DNA of 7,750 bases from Clostridia bacterium (lineage in GTDB: Bacteria > Bacillota > Clostridia > Christensenellales > Aristaeellaceae): the NCBI GenBank assembly GCA_017620115.1, contig JAFZRB010000277.1, positions 1 to 7,750 of the forward strand, in the 5' to 3' direction. This document shows, piece after piece, positions 1-5,415 of this stretch. A program made the translations under genes and the position numbers. The notes under the pieces are model-generated. The model saw only the letters and a program-made list of their open reading frames with translations. It ran no database searches and was not told the origin of the DNA. Every line of letters begins with the position of its first letter. Within the stretch, counting starts at the first letter, position 1.

Positions 1-120
1 GTGAATCCCGTGAAGCGCGAGCGGCTCATCCGAGCGGGCGCGGACGCCATCGCGGGGGATTTTACGGAACAGGAGGCGCTGATGCGTTTCCTCGGCCTGA
101 GCGGAGGGATGTTCTTATGA
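1..120 (+). CDS. C-terminal tail of an upstream gene, possibly a HAD-type hydrolase (partial)
   Basis: An open frame enters from the left edge and stops at a TGA, giving 39 visible residues that contain KRERLIRAGADAIAGDFTE and end in LGLSGGMFL. The pattern 'aRAGADAIagDFtE ... Ll.fLGL' resembles the last strand and helix of HAD-superfamily phosphatases, where an AGAD segment precedes a D-F/W-x-E/D turn. With only the tail in view and no catalytic motif visible, this is a weak assignment. The stop overlaps the next start as ATGA, so the two genes are probably translationally coupled in one operon. The true start lies outside the window. A phosphatase here would fit the sugar-phosphate kinase two genes downstream. 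Confidence 0.5.
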   Translation: MNPVKRERLIRAGADAIAGDFTEQEALMRFLGLSGGMFL

Positions 121-1079
121 ACCGAAGGAGCATGCAGCTGTCCTTTGACGGCATTACGACCTATCCCGCGGAGAAGCGCGTGAACCTGGTGCGCATCGAC
201 AACCTCAAGCGCCCGGGCGAATACAAGACGCCGGACTGGAATGGCGAGGGCTTCGACGAGCTGGTTTCGCGCATCAGGAAGGCCCGCGAGGGAGGGCATG
301 AGGTCATTTTCTCCATGGGCGCGCATGTGATCAAGTGCGGTCTCGGGCCATATCTCATCGCGCTGATGCGGGAGGGCTGGATCACCCATGTCGCCGGCAA
401 CGGCGCGTGCAGCATCCATGATTTCGAGCTGGCGTGCCTGGGCGGCACCTCTGAGGACGTGCCCACCGCCATCGAGGACGGCTCCTTCGGCATGTGGGAG
501 GAGACCGGCGCGTGGATGAACGAGGCCATATGCGCGGGCGCGGCGGAGGGCGTGGGTTACGGCGAGGCGATGGCGCGCTACGTCGACCGGCATCCCGGGC
601 GCTTCCCGCATAAGGATGACTGCGTGTTCTATCAGGCGTGGAAGCTGGATATTCCCGTAACCTACCATATCACCATCGGCACGGATATCATCCACCAGCA
701 TCCCTCCGCGGACTTCACCGCCATCGGCACGGCCAGCGGCGTCGATTTCCACAAGATGTGCTATTCCGTTGCGCACATGGATCAGGGCGTCTACATGAAT
801 TTCGGCAGCGCCGTGACCGGCCCGGAGGTATTTTTGAAGGCGCTGTCCATCTCGCGGAACCTGGGCTGGCCCACCTACGATATCACCACCGCAAACTTTG
901 ATTTGATCGACCTGGGCGATTACCGCTGTAAGATCGGCTACGACGACCCGCACTACTATTACCGCCCGCGCAAGAACATCGTCAACCGCCCGGTGAGCCG
1001 CGGCGGAAAGGGCTGGCACTTTGTGGGCGACCATCAGGCCACCATCCCGAACCTTTACGATAAGCTGACGAAAGGCTGA
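117..1079 (+). CDS. Conserved protein, possibly distant deoxyhypusine-synthase-like NAD-binding fold
   Basis: A 320-residue soluble protein with no signal peptide or membrane segment. The start is the ATG overlapping the previous stop, with GGAGGG 8 bases upstream. Distinctive stretches are FSMGAHVIKCGLGPYLIALM (65-84), GNGACSIHDFEL (94-105), GGTSEDVP (109-116), GMWEETG (125-131), DIPVTYHITIGTDIIHQHP (178-196) and FGSAVTGPEVFLKAL (229-243). The early 'GAH.ik.GL.p.li.Lm..GwithvagNGA.siHDfE' arrangement recalls the Rossmann-like core of the deoxyhypusine synthase family, where a helix and strand lead into an (N)GAN/HDxE segment. I cannot place the catalytic lysine of true deoxyhypusine synthase, and bacteria lack its eIF5A substrate, so that reaction is not implied. 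The tight coupling to a sugar-kinase-like gene suggests a role in sugar-phosphate or nucleotide-sugar metabolism. The function is unknown; the coding call is firm and the family call is tentative. Confidence 0.9.
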   Translation: MNRRSMQLSFDGITTYPAEKRVNLVRIDNLKRPGEYKTPDWNGEGFDELVSRIRKAREGGHEVIFSMGAHVIKCGLGPYLIALMREGWITHVAGNGACSIHDFELACLGGTSEDVPTAIEDGSFGMWEETGAWMNEAICAGAAEGVGYGEAMARYVDRHPGRFPHKDDCVFYQAWKLDIPVTYHITIGTDIIHQHPSADFTAIGTASGVDFHKMCYSVAHMDQGVYMNFGSAVTGPEVFLKALSISRNLGWPTYDITTANFDLIDLGDYRCKIGYDDPHYYYRPRKNIVNRPVSRGGKGWHFVGDHQATIPNLYDKLTKG

Positions 1080-1083
1080 TCAC

Positions 1084-2118
1084 ATGGTAAAGCTCTGCGA
1101 CTCGCCGCTCACCCGACCCGCGCTGGAGGACATCCTGCGCGGCATGGACGGCGCCCGCGTGGCGCTGATCGGCGACTTATGCCTGGATATGTACTGGGAG
1201 GCGGACATGCGGATGAGCGAGCTCTCCCGGGAGACGCCGCACCATCCGCTGCCCATCGTGGCGGAGCGCTTTTCGCCCGGCGGCGCGGGCAACGCGGCCT
1301 GCAACATCGCCGCGCTGAAGCCCGGACGGCTGGCCGTGACGGGCGTCGTCGGCACGGACTGGCGCGGCGGGCTGCTGCTGGAGGCGCTGCGCGACCGCGG
1401 CGTCGACGACAGCCTCGTGATACGGGACCCGGCCCGCGTGACGAACGCCTATATCAAGCCCTTGCGCCGGGGTATATCCGACGTGGTGTATGAAGACCCG
1501 CGCCTTGACTTCGAGAGCCGGGAGGCGCTGTCGCCCGCCAGCGAGGATAAACTGCTCGCCGCGCTGGACGAGGCGGCCCGCGCCGCGGACGTGATCTGCG
1601 TGTGCGACCAGCTGCGCTTCGGCTGCGTCACGCCGCGCGTGCGCGAGCGGCTGTGCGCGCTGGGCGAGGCAGGCAGAACCGTGATCGTGGACAGCCGCGA
1701 CCGCGCCGCGGAGTATCGCCGTGTCACGGTTAAGCCCAACGAGTTGGAGGCCGTGCGCGCGTTCGGCGGCTCGGCCGCAGACTTAGAGGGCCTCGCGGCG
1801 CTGGCGGCGGCCATACAAAAGAAAAACCAGCGCCTCACGCTGATCACGCTGGGTGAGAAGGGCTGTCTCGTGGCGGACGGCGGCCGGGTTGTGCGCGTGC
1901 CCGCCTGCCCCGTGGAGCCGCCCATCGACTTCTGCGGCGCGGGCGACACATTCATGGCGGGCTTCGCCATGGCGCTGGCCGCCGGCGCAGACCCCGTTTC
2001 CGCCGCGCAGACAGCCGCGCTGTGCGCCGCCGTGACCATCAAGAAGCTCGGCGTCACCGGCACGGCCTCGCGCGAAGAGGTGCTGGCGGCATGGGAGGAG
2101 TATCACACAGCCGGTTAG
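1084..2118 (+). CDS. PfkB/ribokinase-family carbohydrate kinase, HldE (RfaE) kinase-domain-like
   Basis: A 344-residue cytoplasmic kinase expected to transfer phosphate from ATP to a sugar or sugar phosphate. Motifs in order are GDLCLD (30-35), PGGAGNAACNIAAL (65-78, the PfkB signature-1 region), TNAYIKPLRRG (120-130), VDSRD then VKPNELEA (202-223), TLGEKG (255-260) and FCGAGDTFMAGF (283-294). The last is PfkB signature 2, with D288 as the expected catalytic base and GAGD as the anion hole. The GDxxLDxYW...S...P.P.PIV....PGGAGNAA.NIAAL layout is closest to the kinase half of HldE, which phosphorylates heptose 7-phosphate. The adenylyltransferase half of bifunctional HldE is absent, so this is a stand-alone kinase. 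A ribokinase or fructokinase role cannot be excluded. The gene begins 4 bases after the previous stop with a weak AAAGG ribosome site and is the last of its operon. Confidence 0.93.
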   Translation: MVKLCDSPLTRPALEDILRGMDGARVALIGDLCLDMYWEADMRMSELSRETPHHPLPIVAERFSPGGAGNAACNIAALKPGRLAVTGVVGTDWRGGLLLEALRDRGVDDSLVIRDPARVTNAYIKPLRRGISDVVYEDPRLDFESREALSPASEDKLLAALDEAARAADVICVCDQLRFGCVTPRVRERLCALGEAGRTVIVDSRDRAAEYRRVTVKPNELEAVRAFGGSAADLEGLAALAAAIQKKNQRLTLITLGEKGCLVADGGRVVRVPACPVEPPIDFCGAGDTFMAGFAMALAAGADPVSAAQTAALCAAVTIKKLGVTGTASREEVLAAWEEYHTAG

Positions 2119-2128
2119 GCAGACCCCT

Positions 2129-2152
2129 GCGCGGCGCGCGGCCGCGCTTTTT
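2129..2152 (+). terminator. Rho-independent terminator after the kinase gene
   Basis: A perfect 7-bp stem, GCGCGGC pairing with GCCGCGC, encloses a 5-base GCGCG loop and is followed directly by TTTTT. It lies 10 bases after the kinase stop. The T-run is only on the plus-strand side, so it should end the upstream operon rather than the convergent regulator gene. Confidence 0.85.
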
Positions 2153-2263
2153 CTAAACCCTGATGAAAGAAAGGCCGTCCGTGAGGAAGGTTTAACGAAC
2201 AGGCATTCTCGATCACGCCCCACCGGAGACCGCTACATGGAGCCCCTGAACAGGATCCGCGCC
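2153..2263. other. Convergent intergenic spacer
   Basis: This lies between the kinase terminator and the 3' end of the convergent LacI-type gene. I see no coding frame with a credible ribosome site and no RNA gene. There is also no clear T-tailed hairpin oriented to terminate the minus-strand gene. A 6-bp complementarity (TAAACC near 2154 with GGTTTA near 2189) has a long interior and is not convincing. Confidence 0.5.
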
Positions 2264-3286
2264 TTACGGGCGGCGCGTCACGCTTTCGCGTTCCGTCAGC
2301 GTGCAGGGGAGAGCCAGATGCCTGACCGGCGCGCCGCGATCCTGATACTGGTTCAGCAAAAGCCGCACGGCTTCCCGGCCCATGAGCTTCCTGTCGACGC
2401 GCATGGTCGTCAGCGGCGGGCTGACGAGCGCGCTGATTTTCAGGTCGTCAAATCCGATGACGGAGACATCCTCGGGCACGCGCAGGCCGTGCCGCCTGAT
2501 CAGCTTGATGAGCGTCAGCGCGATCATGTCGCCCGCGCAGAACCAGGCGCTGGGCATGGCGCGCAGGTTGGGAAAGTATTTCTGCTGCGCCTCTTCCGTG
2601 TCCAGAAGCTCAAAGCCGTTCCTCCGGCCGAGGACGCAGAGCGATTCATCGTAGGGAATATCGTGATTCAGGAGCGCGCCGCAGTAGCCGCACCAGCGCT
2701 CATAGACGCTGTACGCGCTGAATACCGGCCCGATGAAGCCGATGCGCCTGTGCCCGCGCCCGATGAGATATTCCACAGCCTGCTGCGCGCCGCCCAGGTT
2801 ATCCGAGCAGACGCTGGAGATGAGCGGATTTGCGCTGCGGATATCCACCGTGACGATCGGATCGCCCATCGCCTTGAGCATGTCGAGATAGGCCGGCTGA
2901 ATGACGCCGATGGGCAGATAGCCGATCAGATGCACGTTCGCGGGCAGCGCCGGCGCGGTCAGGGCGTTCTCATGCTCCTTTGAGAGGCCGATCGTGAGCG
3001 TCATGGCGCCGATTCTGCGCACCTCGTGCTCGATCGACCAGAAGATGTCGGAGTAGAACGAACCGTCCCCGCGCAGGTATTCGGGCACGATGGCTGCGAC
3101 GCAGGCTTTGTCATAGCGCTTTTTCTCGTCGGATTGATAACCCATTTCCCGCGCCGCCGCCACGACGCGCGCGCGCATCGCTTCGCTTACGCCCGTCTTG
3201 CCGGAAAGCGCGAGCGAAACGGCATTTTTGGAAATGCCGATGTGATTGGCGATGTCCTGCATGGTAACAGATTTGTATTCCTTCAT
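2264..3286 (-). CDS. LacI-family transcriptional regulator
   Basis: A 340-residue DNA-binding regulator. Residues 7-31 form the LacI helix-turn-helix (VTMQDIANHIGISKNAVSLALSGK). From about residue 62 a periplasmic-binding-protein-like sensor domain follows, with recognisable blocks SDNLGGAQQAVEYLIGRGHRRIGFIG (161-186) and PEDVSVIGFDDLKIS (271-285). It probably represses the divergent transporter operon and is released by the imported sugar or a derivative. I chose the ATG at 3286 over the GTG at 3295. A strong GAGGTG sits 6 bases before the ATG, whereas the GTG would lie within that ribosome site; the longer frame adds only three residues. The linker after the helix-turn-helix reads MGYQSDEKKRYDK and lacks the usual 'Y.PN..A..L' hinge helix. 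The gene is convergent with the kinase and divergent from the importer. Confidence 0.95.
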   Translation of the reverse strand: MKEYKSVTMQDIANHIGISKNAVSLALSGKTGVSEAMRARVVAAAREMGYQSDEKKRYDKACVAAIVPEYLRGDGSFYSDIFWSIEHEVRRIGAMTLTIGLSKEHENALTAPALPANVHLIGYLPIGVIQPAYLDMLKAMGDPIVTVDIRSANPLISSVCSDNLGGAQQAVEYLIGRGHRRIGFIGPVFSAYSVYERWCGYCGALLNHDIPYDESLCVLGRRNGFELLDTEEAQQKYFPNLRAMPSAWFCAGDMIALTLIKLIRRHGLRVPEDVSVIGFDDLKISALVSPPLTTMRVDRKLMGREAVRLLLNQYQDRGAPVRHLALPCTLTERESVTRRP

Positions 3287-3292
3287 GTGCCG

Positions 3293-3298
3293 CACCTC
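3293..3298 (-). promoter_or_regulatory. Ribosome binding site deciding the LacI-type gene start
   Basis: GAGGTG on the minus strand with a 6-base spacer to the ATG at 3286. It overlaps the alternative upstream GTG codon, which argues against that start. Confidence 0.8.
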
Positions 3299-3308
3299 AT
3301 TTGTCTAT

Positions 3309-3337
3309 ACTATAGCATAACTTTCGTTTCCTGTCAA
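3309..3337 (-). promoter_or_regulatory. Sigma-70-type promoter of the LacI-type regulator gene
   Basis: On the minus strand a perfect -35 TTGACA (3332-3337) is separated by 17 bases from a -10 TATAGT (3309-3314). The expected transcript start is about 3302, leaving a short leader of roughly 15 bases before the ATG at 3286. The -10 lies in an 11-base perfect palindrome, CTATACTATAG (3305-3315). The -35 lies in a TGTCAAGC repeat, so autoregulation is plausible. Confidence 0.8.
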
Positions 3338-3345
3338 GCTGTCAA
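3332..3345 (+). repeat. Tandem TGTCAA motif, candidate operator at the regulator promoter
   Basis: On the plus strand TGTCAAGC (3332-3339) is followed directly by a second TGTCAA (3340-3345), an 8-base-period direct repeat. The first copy is also the minus-strand -35 box of the regulator gene. The same octamer recurs twice around the transporter promoter 100 bases away, which suggests a shared regulatory box. Confidence 0.5.
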
Positions 3346-3432
3346 TCCGATGAAAACCAACTTGCCGGATCTCGACAAATGATGTGCTTCGCCGGGCGAA
3401 TTGGAACGGGATGGAACCAAATATCGGCAGAC

Positions 3433-3470
3433 GCTTGACAAGGAAAGTTAATAGTGTTATACTGTCAAGC
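3433..3470. repeat. Inverted repeat TGTCAAGC spanning the transporter promoter, candidate operator
   Basis: GCTTGACA (3433-3440) and TGTCAAGC (3463-3470) are exact 8-base reverse complements separated by 22 bases. The left arm holds the -35 box, and the right arm covers the end of the -10 and the expected transcription start. A repressor bound across the arms would block polymerase. The divergent LacI-family gene is the natural candidate, but this is inference from position. Confidence 0.55.
3435..3463 (+). promoter_or_regulatory. Sigma-70-type promoter of the transporter operon
   Basis: A perfect -35 TTGACA (3435-3440), a 17-base spacer and a -10 TATACT (3458-3463) give a near-consensus promoter with an expected start near 3470. 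The resulting leader of about 30 bases reaches the permease ATG at 3501. A promoter this strong would need tight repression, which fits the flanking inverted repeat. Confidence 0.85.
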
Positions 3471-3488
3471 GGATGGGAGAAGCTGTGG

Positions 3489-3495
3489 AAGGTGG
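3489..3495 (+). promoter_or_regulatory. Ribosome binding site deciding the first permease start
   Basis: AAGGTGG ends 5 bases before the ATG at 3501. Starts further upstream in the same frame lie before or within the promoter and would not be on the transcript. Confidence 0.7.
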
Positions 3496-3500
3496 CGCGC

Positions 3501-4433
3501 ATGGACAGGAATAATCCGTTCCGCAAGGAATTCAAAAAGAACTGGCCGCTGTTTCTGATGATCATGCCGGCCGCCCTGCTCGTGTTTGTCTTCTCGTATG
3601 TTCCCATGACGGGCCTTGTGCTGGCGTTCAAGGAATACAAATTCAACCTGGGCATTTTCGGCAGCCCCTGGGCCAAGAATCACGGCTTTTACAATTTCCG
3701 TTTTCTCTTCCTCTCCGGCAAAGGCTGGGTTATCACGCGCAACACGATCCTGTACAATCTGGCGACGCTGAGCATGTCGCAGCTGCTTGGCCTGACACTG
3801 GCGATCAGCGTTTCGGAAATGTACGGCAGGGCTTATAAGCGGATGGTGCAGAGCCTCGTCTTCATCCCGTATTTTGTTTCGTGGATCATCGTCGGGGCCT
3901 TCGTGCTGAACATATTCAACTATGAAAACGGCGTCATGAACACGTTGATCAGGCGGTGCGGCGGCACGCCCGTCAACGTGTACGCCATGCCGATGGTCTG
4001 GCCGTTCATCATCGTCGCTTTCCACGCCTGGAAGTGGAGCGGATATAACTCCATCATCTACATCGCCGCCATCACAAACCTCGATTCGGAGTGCCTTGAG
4101 GCGGCGGAAATCGACGGCGCGAGCATATGGCAGCACATATTCTACGTCGTGCTGCCGTCGATCCTGCCGACGATCATCATCATCCTGCTGCTCAATCTCG
4201 GCGGCATCCTGCGCGGCGACTTCGCCATGATCTATCAAATCGTCGGCAATAACGGCCAGCTGTACGACACGACTGAGGTCATCGACACCTACGTCTTCCG
4301 CTCGCTGACGAGCGGCACCGACTTTGGCATGACGGCCGCCGCGGCGTTTTACCAGAATGTCGTTTGCTTTATCATCATCGTCACCGTCAACTGGCTCGTG
4401 AAGCGGTACAGCGAGGAATACGCGCTGTTCTGA
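3501..4433 (+). CDS. Carbohydrate ABC transporter permease, LplB-type (CUT1)
   Basis: A 310-residue inner-membrane permease of the binding-protein-dependent (PF00528) type. The family is used for oligosaccharides and related compounds in Bacillota. Hydrophobic segments lie roughly at 15-36, 80-105, 115-140, 163-188, 215-235 and 280-300, giving six helices. The cytoplasmic EAA loop that docks with the ATPase is clear at 200-219, with EAAEIDGAS leading into VVLPSILP. The C-terminus KRYSEEYALF is typical of the LplB group. The frame stays open upstream to 3384, but that extension contains the promoter and reads as non-membrane sequence unlike the family, so I start at the ATG at 3501. It should pair with the next permease as a heterodimer. 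The substrate is not readable. Confidence 0.95.
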   Translation: MDRNNPFRKEFKKNWPLFLMIMPAALLVFVFSYVPMTGLVLAFKEYKFNLGIFGSPWAKNHGFYNFRFLFLSGKGWVITRNTILYNLATLSMSQLLGLTLAISVSEMYGRAYKRMVQSLVFIPYFVSWIIVGAFVLNIFNYENGVMNTLIRRCGGTPVNVYAMPMVWPFIIVAFHAWKWSGYNSIIYIAAITNLDSECLEAAEIDGASIWQHIFYVVLPSILPTIIIILLLNLGGILRGDFAMIYQIVGNNGQLYDTTEVIDTYVFRSLTSGTDFGMTAAAAFYQNVVCFIIIVTVNWLVKRYSEEYALF

Positions 4434-4461
4434 TCGAACGCCGCGGGGGAGGAGGCACAAA

Positions 4462-5367
4462 ATGGCGCAGATATCATCCGTCCGGCGCGACCGTTCCCGG
4501 TCGATGCTCGTTTTCCAGATCCTGGCGAAGGCGATCTGCGGTCTCTTCGCGCTGTTCTGCGTGCTGCCGTTCATCATGATCCTGTCGGCGTCGTTTACTT
4601 CGGAGGGTTACATCGCGCTGAACGGCTACAGCCTTTTCATCCACGATTTCTCCCCGGAAGCGTATGGCACGATCTTCAAGGACAGCAGCATGGTGCTCAG
4701 GTCCTACGGCGTAACGATCTTCATTACCGTGGTGGGCACGGCCCTGGCGCTGTTCATCATAACCATGGCCGCGTATGTGGTCAGCAGGAAGGATTTCAGA
4801 TACCGGAATCATTTCTCGTTCTATTTCTACTTCACCACGCTCTTCAACGGCGGCCTGATCTCCACCTATATCCTGTATGTGCGCTACCTGGGGCTGAAGA
4901 ATTCCATCTGGGCGATGATCCTTCCGGGTCTTTTCAGCACCTTCTATATGATCGTGATGCGTTCGTTCATGTCCGAGATCCCTTCGTCGCTCGTCGAAAG
5001 CGCGAAGATCGACGGGGCGGGCGAATTCCGAATCTATTTCCGCATCATCATTCCGCTGACGCGTTCAGGGCTGATCACGATCGGCCTGTTCATTGCTCTG
5101 GGCTATTGGAACGAATGGTACAACTGCATGCTCTATATCACCGATGAAAGGCTGTTCCCGCTGCAATACCTGCTCTATAACATGCTGGCTTCCCAGCAGG
5201 CGCTGGCGCGCATCGCCTCGAAAACGGCGGTGAAGCTGGCGAATATGCCGTCCAAATCCATGCGCATGGCGATGACGGTCATCGCCGTCGGTCCGGTGCT
5301 CCTGGCGTATCCGTTCATACAGAAGTACTTCGTGAAGGGCATCACGGTGGGGGCCGTCAAAGGTTGA
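4462..5367 (+). CDS. Carbohydrate ABC transporter permease, YtcP/AraQ-type (CUT1)
   Basis: A 301-residue inner-membrane permease, partner of the preceding LplB-type protein. Hydrophobic segments lie roughly at 18-42, 80-105, 117-141, 147-168, 195-217 and 265-290. The EAA-type loop reads ESAKIDGAG from E179, with S replacing the first alanine, followed by IIIPLTRSGL. The C-terminus YPFIQKYFVKGITVGAVKG is the hallmark ending of the YtcP/AraQ group. An excellent GGAGG sits 6 bases before the ATG. The gap from the first permease is 28 bases, so the two are cotranscribed. Confidence 0.96.
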   Translation: MAQISSVRRDRSRSMLVFQILAKAICGLFALFCVLPFIMILSASFTSEGYIALNGYSLFIHDFSPEAYGTIFKDSSMVLRSYGVTIFITVVGTALALFIITMAAYVVSRKDFRYRNHFSFYFYFTTLFNGGLISTYILYVRYLGLKNSIWAMILPGLFSTFYMIVMRSFMSEIPSSLVESAKIDGAGEFRIYFRIIIPLTRSGLITIGLFIALGYWNEWYNCMLYITDERLFPLQYLLYNMLASQQALARIASKTAVKLANMPSKSMRMAMTVIAVGPVLLAYPFIQKYFVKGITVGAVKG

Positions 5368-5371
5368 AGCA

Positions 5372-5390
5372 ATGGGGCGCAACGCCCCGT
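5372..5390 (+). other. Hairpin just upstream of the binding-protein ribosome site
   Basis: GGGGCG (5374-5379) pairs with CGCCCC (5383-5388) around a CAA turn. It can extend by a T-G and an A-T pair, or relax to 5 bp with a 5-base loop. No T-run follows, so it is unlikely to be a terminator. Its place 11 bases before the GAGGAGGG site suggests an mRNA processing or 5'-stabilising element for the binding-protein message. Confidence 0.45.
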
Positions 5391-5401
5391 GCAAATAAAA
5401 C

Positions 5402-5409
5402 GAGGAGGG
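5402..5409 (+). promoter_or_regulatory. Strong ribosome binding site deciding the binding-protein start
   Basis: GAGGAGGG with a 6-base spacer to the ATG at 5416. The upstream in-frame ATG at 5389 has no such site and would put nine non-signal residues before the lysine-lysine of the signal peptide. Confidence 0.85.
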
Positions 5410-5415
5410 ATACTC

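Noticed and set aside
1449..2063. A 204-codon minus-strand open frame opposite the kinase
   Set aside because: It is a Ser/Ala/Arg-rich shadow of the PfkB gene, whose signature motifs are all in the plus frame.
2237..2983. A 248-codon plus-strand open frame opposite the LacI-type gene
   Set aside because: It is a shadow of the regulator: no credible ribosome site, Ala/Arg/Asp-rich translation and no motif.
3305..3315. The perfect palindrome CTATACTATAG as the LacI operator
   Set aside because: Most of it is the -10 box of the regulator promoter, which is itself nearly self-complementary, and there is no second copy at the transporter promoter. It is noted within the promoter entry only.
3315..3335. 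A CcpA-type cre site in the regulator promoter spacer (GGAAACGAAAG region)
   Set aside because: It has the central ACG but lacks the flanking TG and CA symmetry of the cre consensus.
3473..3514. A 13-codon leader peptide starting at the ATG at 3473 and overlapping the permease start in another frame
   Set aside because: It begins within about 3 bases of the expected transcript start with no ribosome site, and shows no attenuator hairpin or biased residues.
3465..4577. A 370-codon minus-strand open frame opposite the first permease
   Set aside because: The translation is a low-complexity D/R/H/Q-rich chain without domain motifs. The plus strand encodes a clear permease with an EAA loop, promoter and ribosome site.
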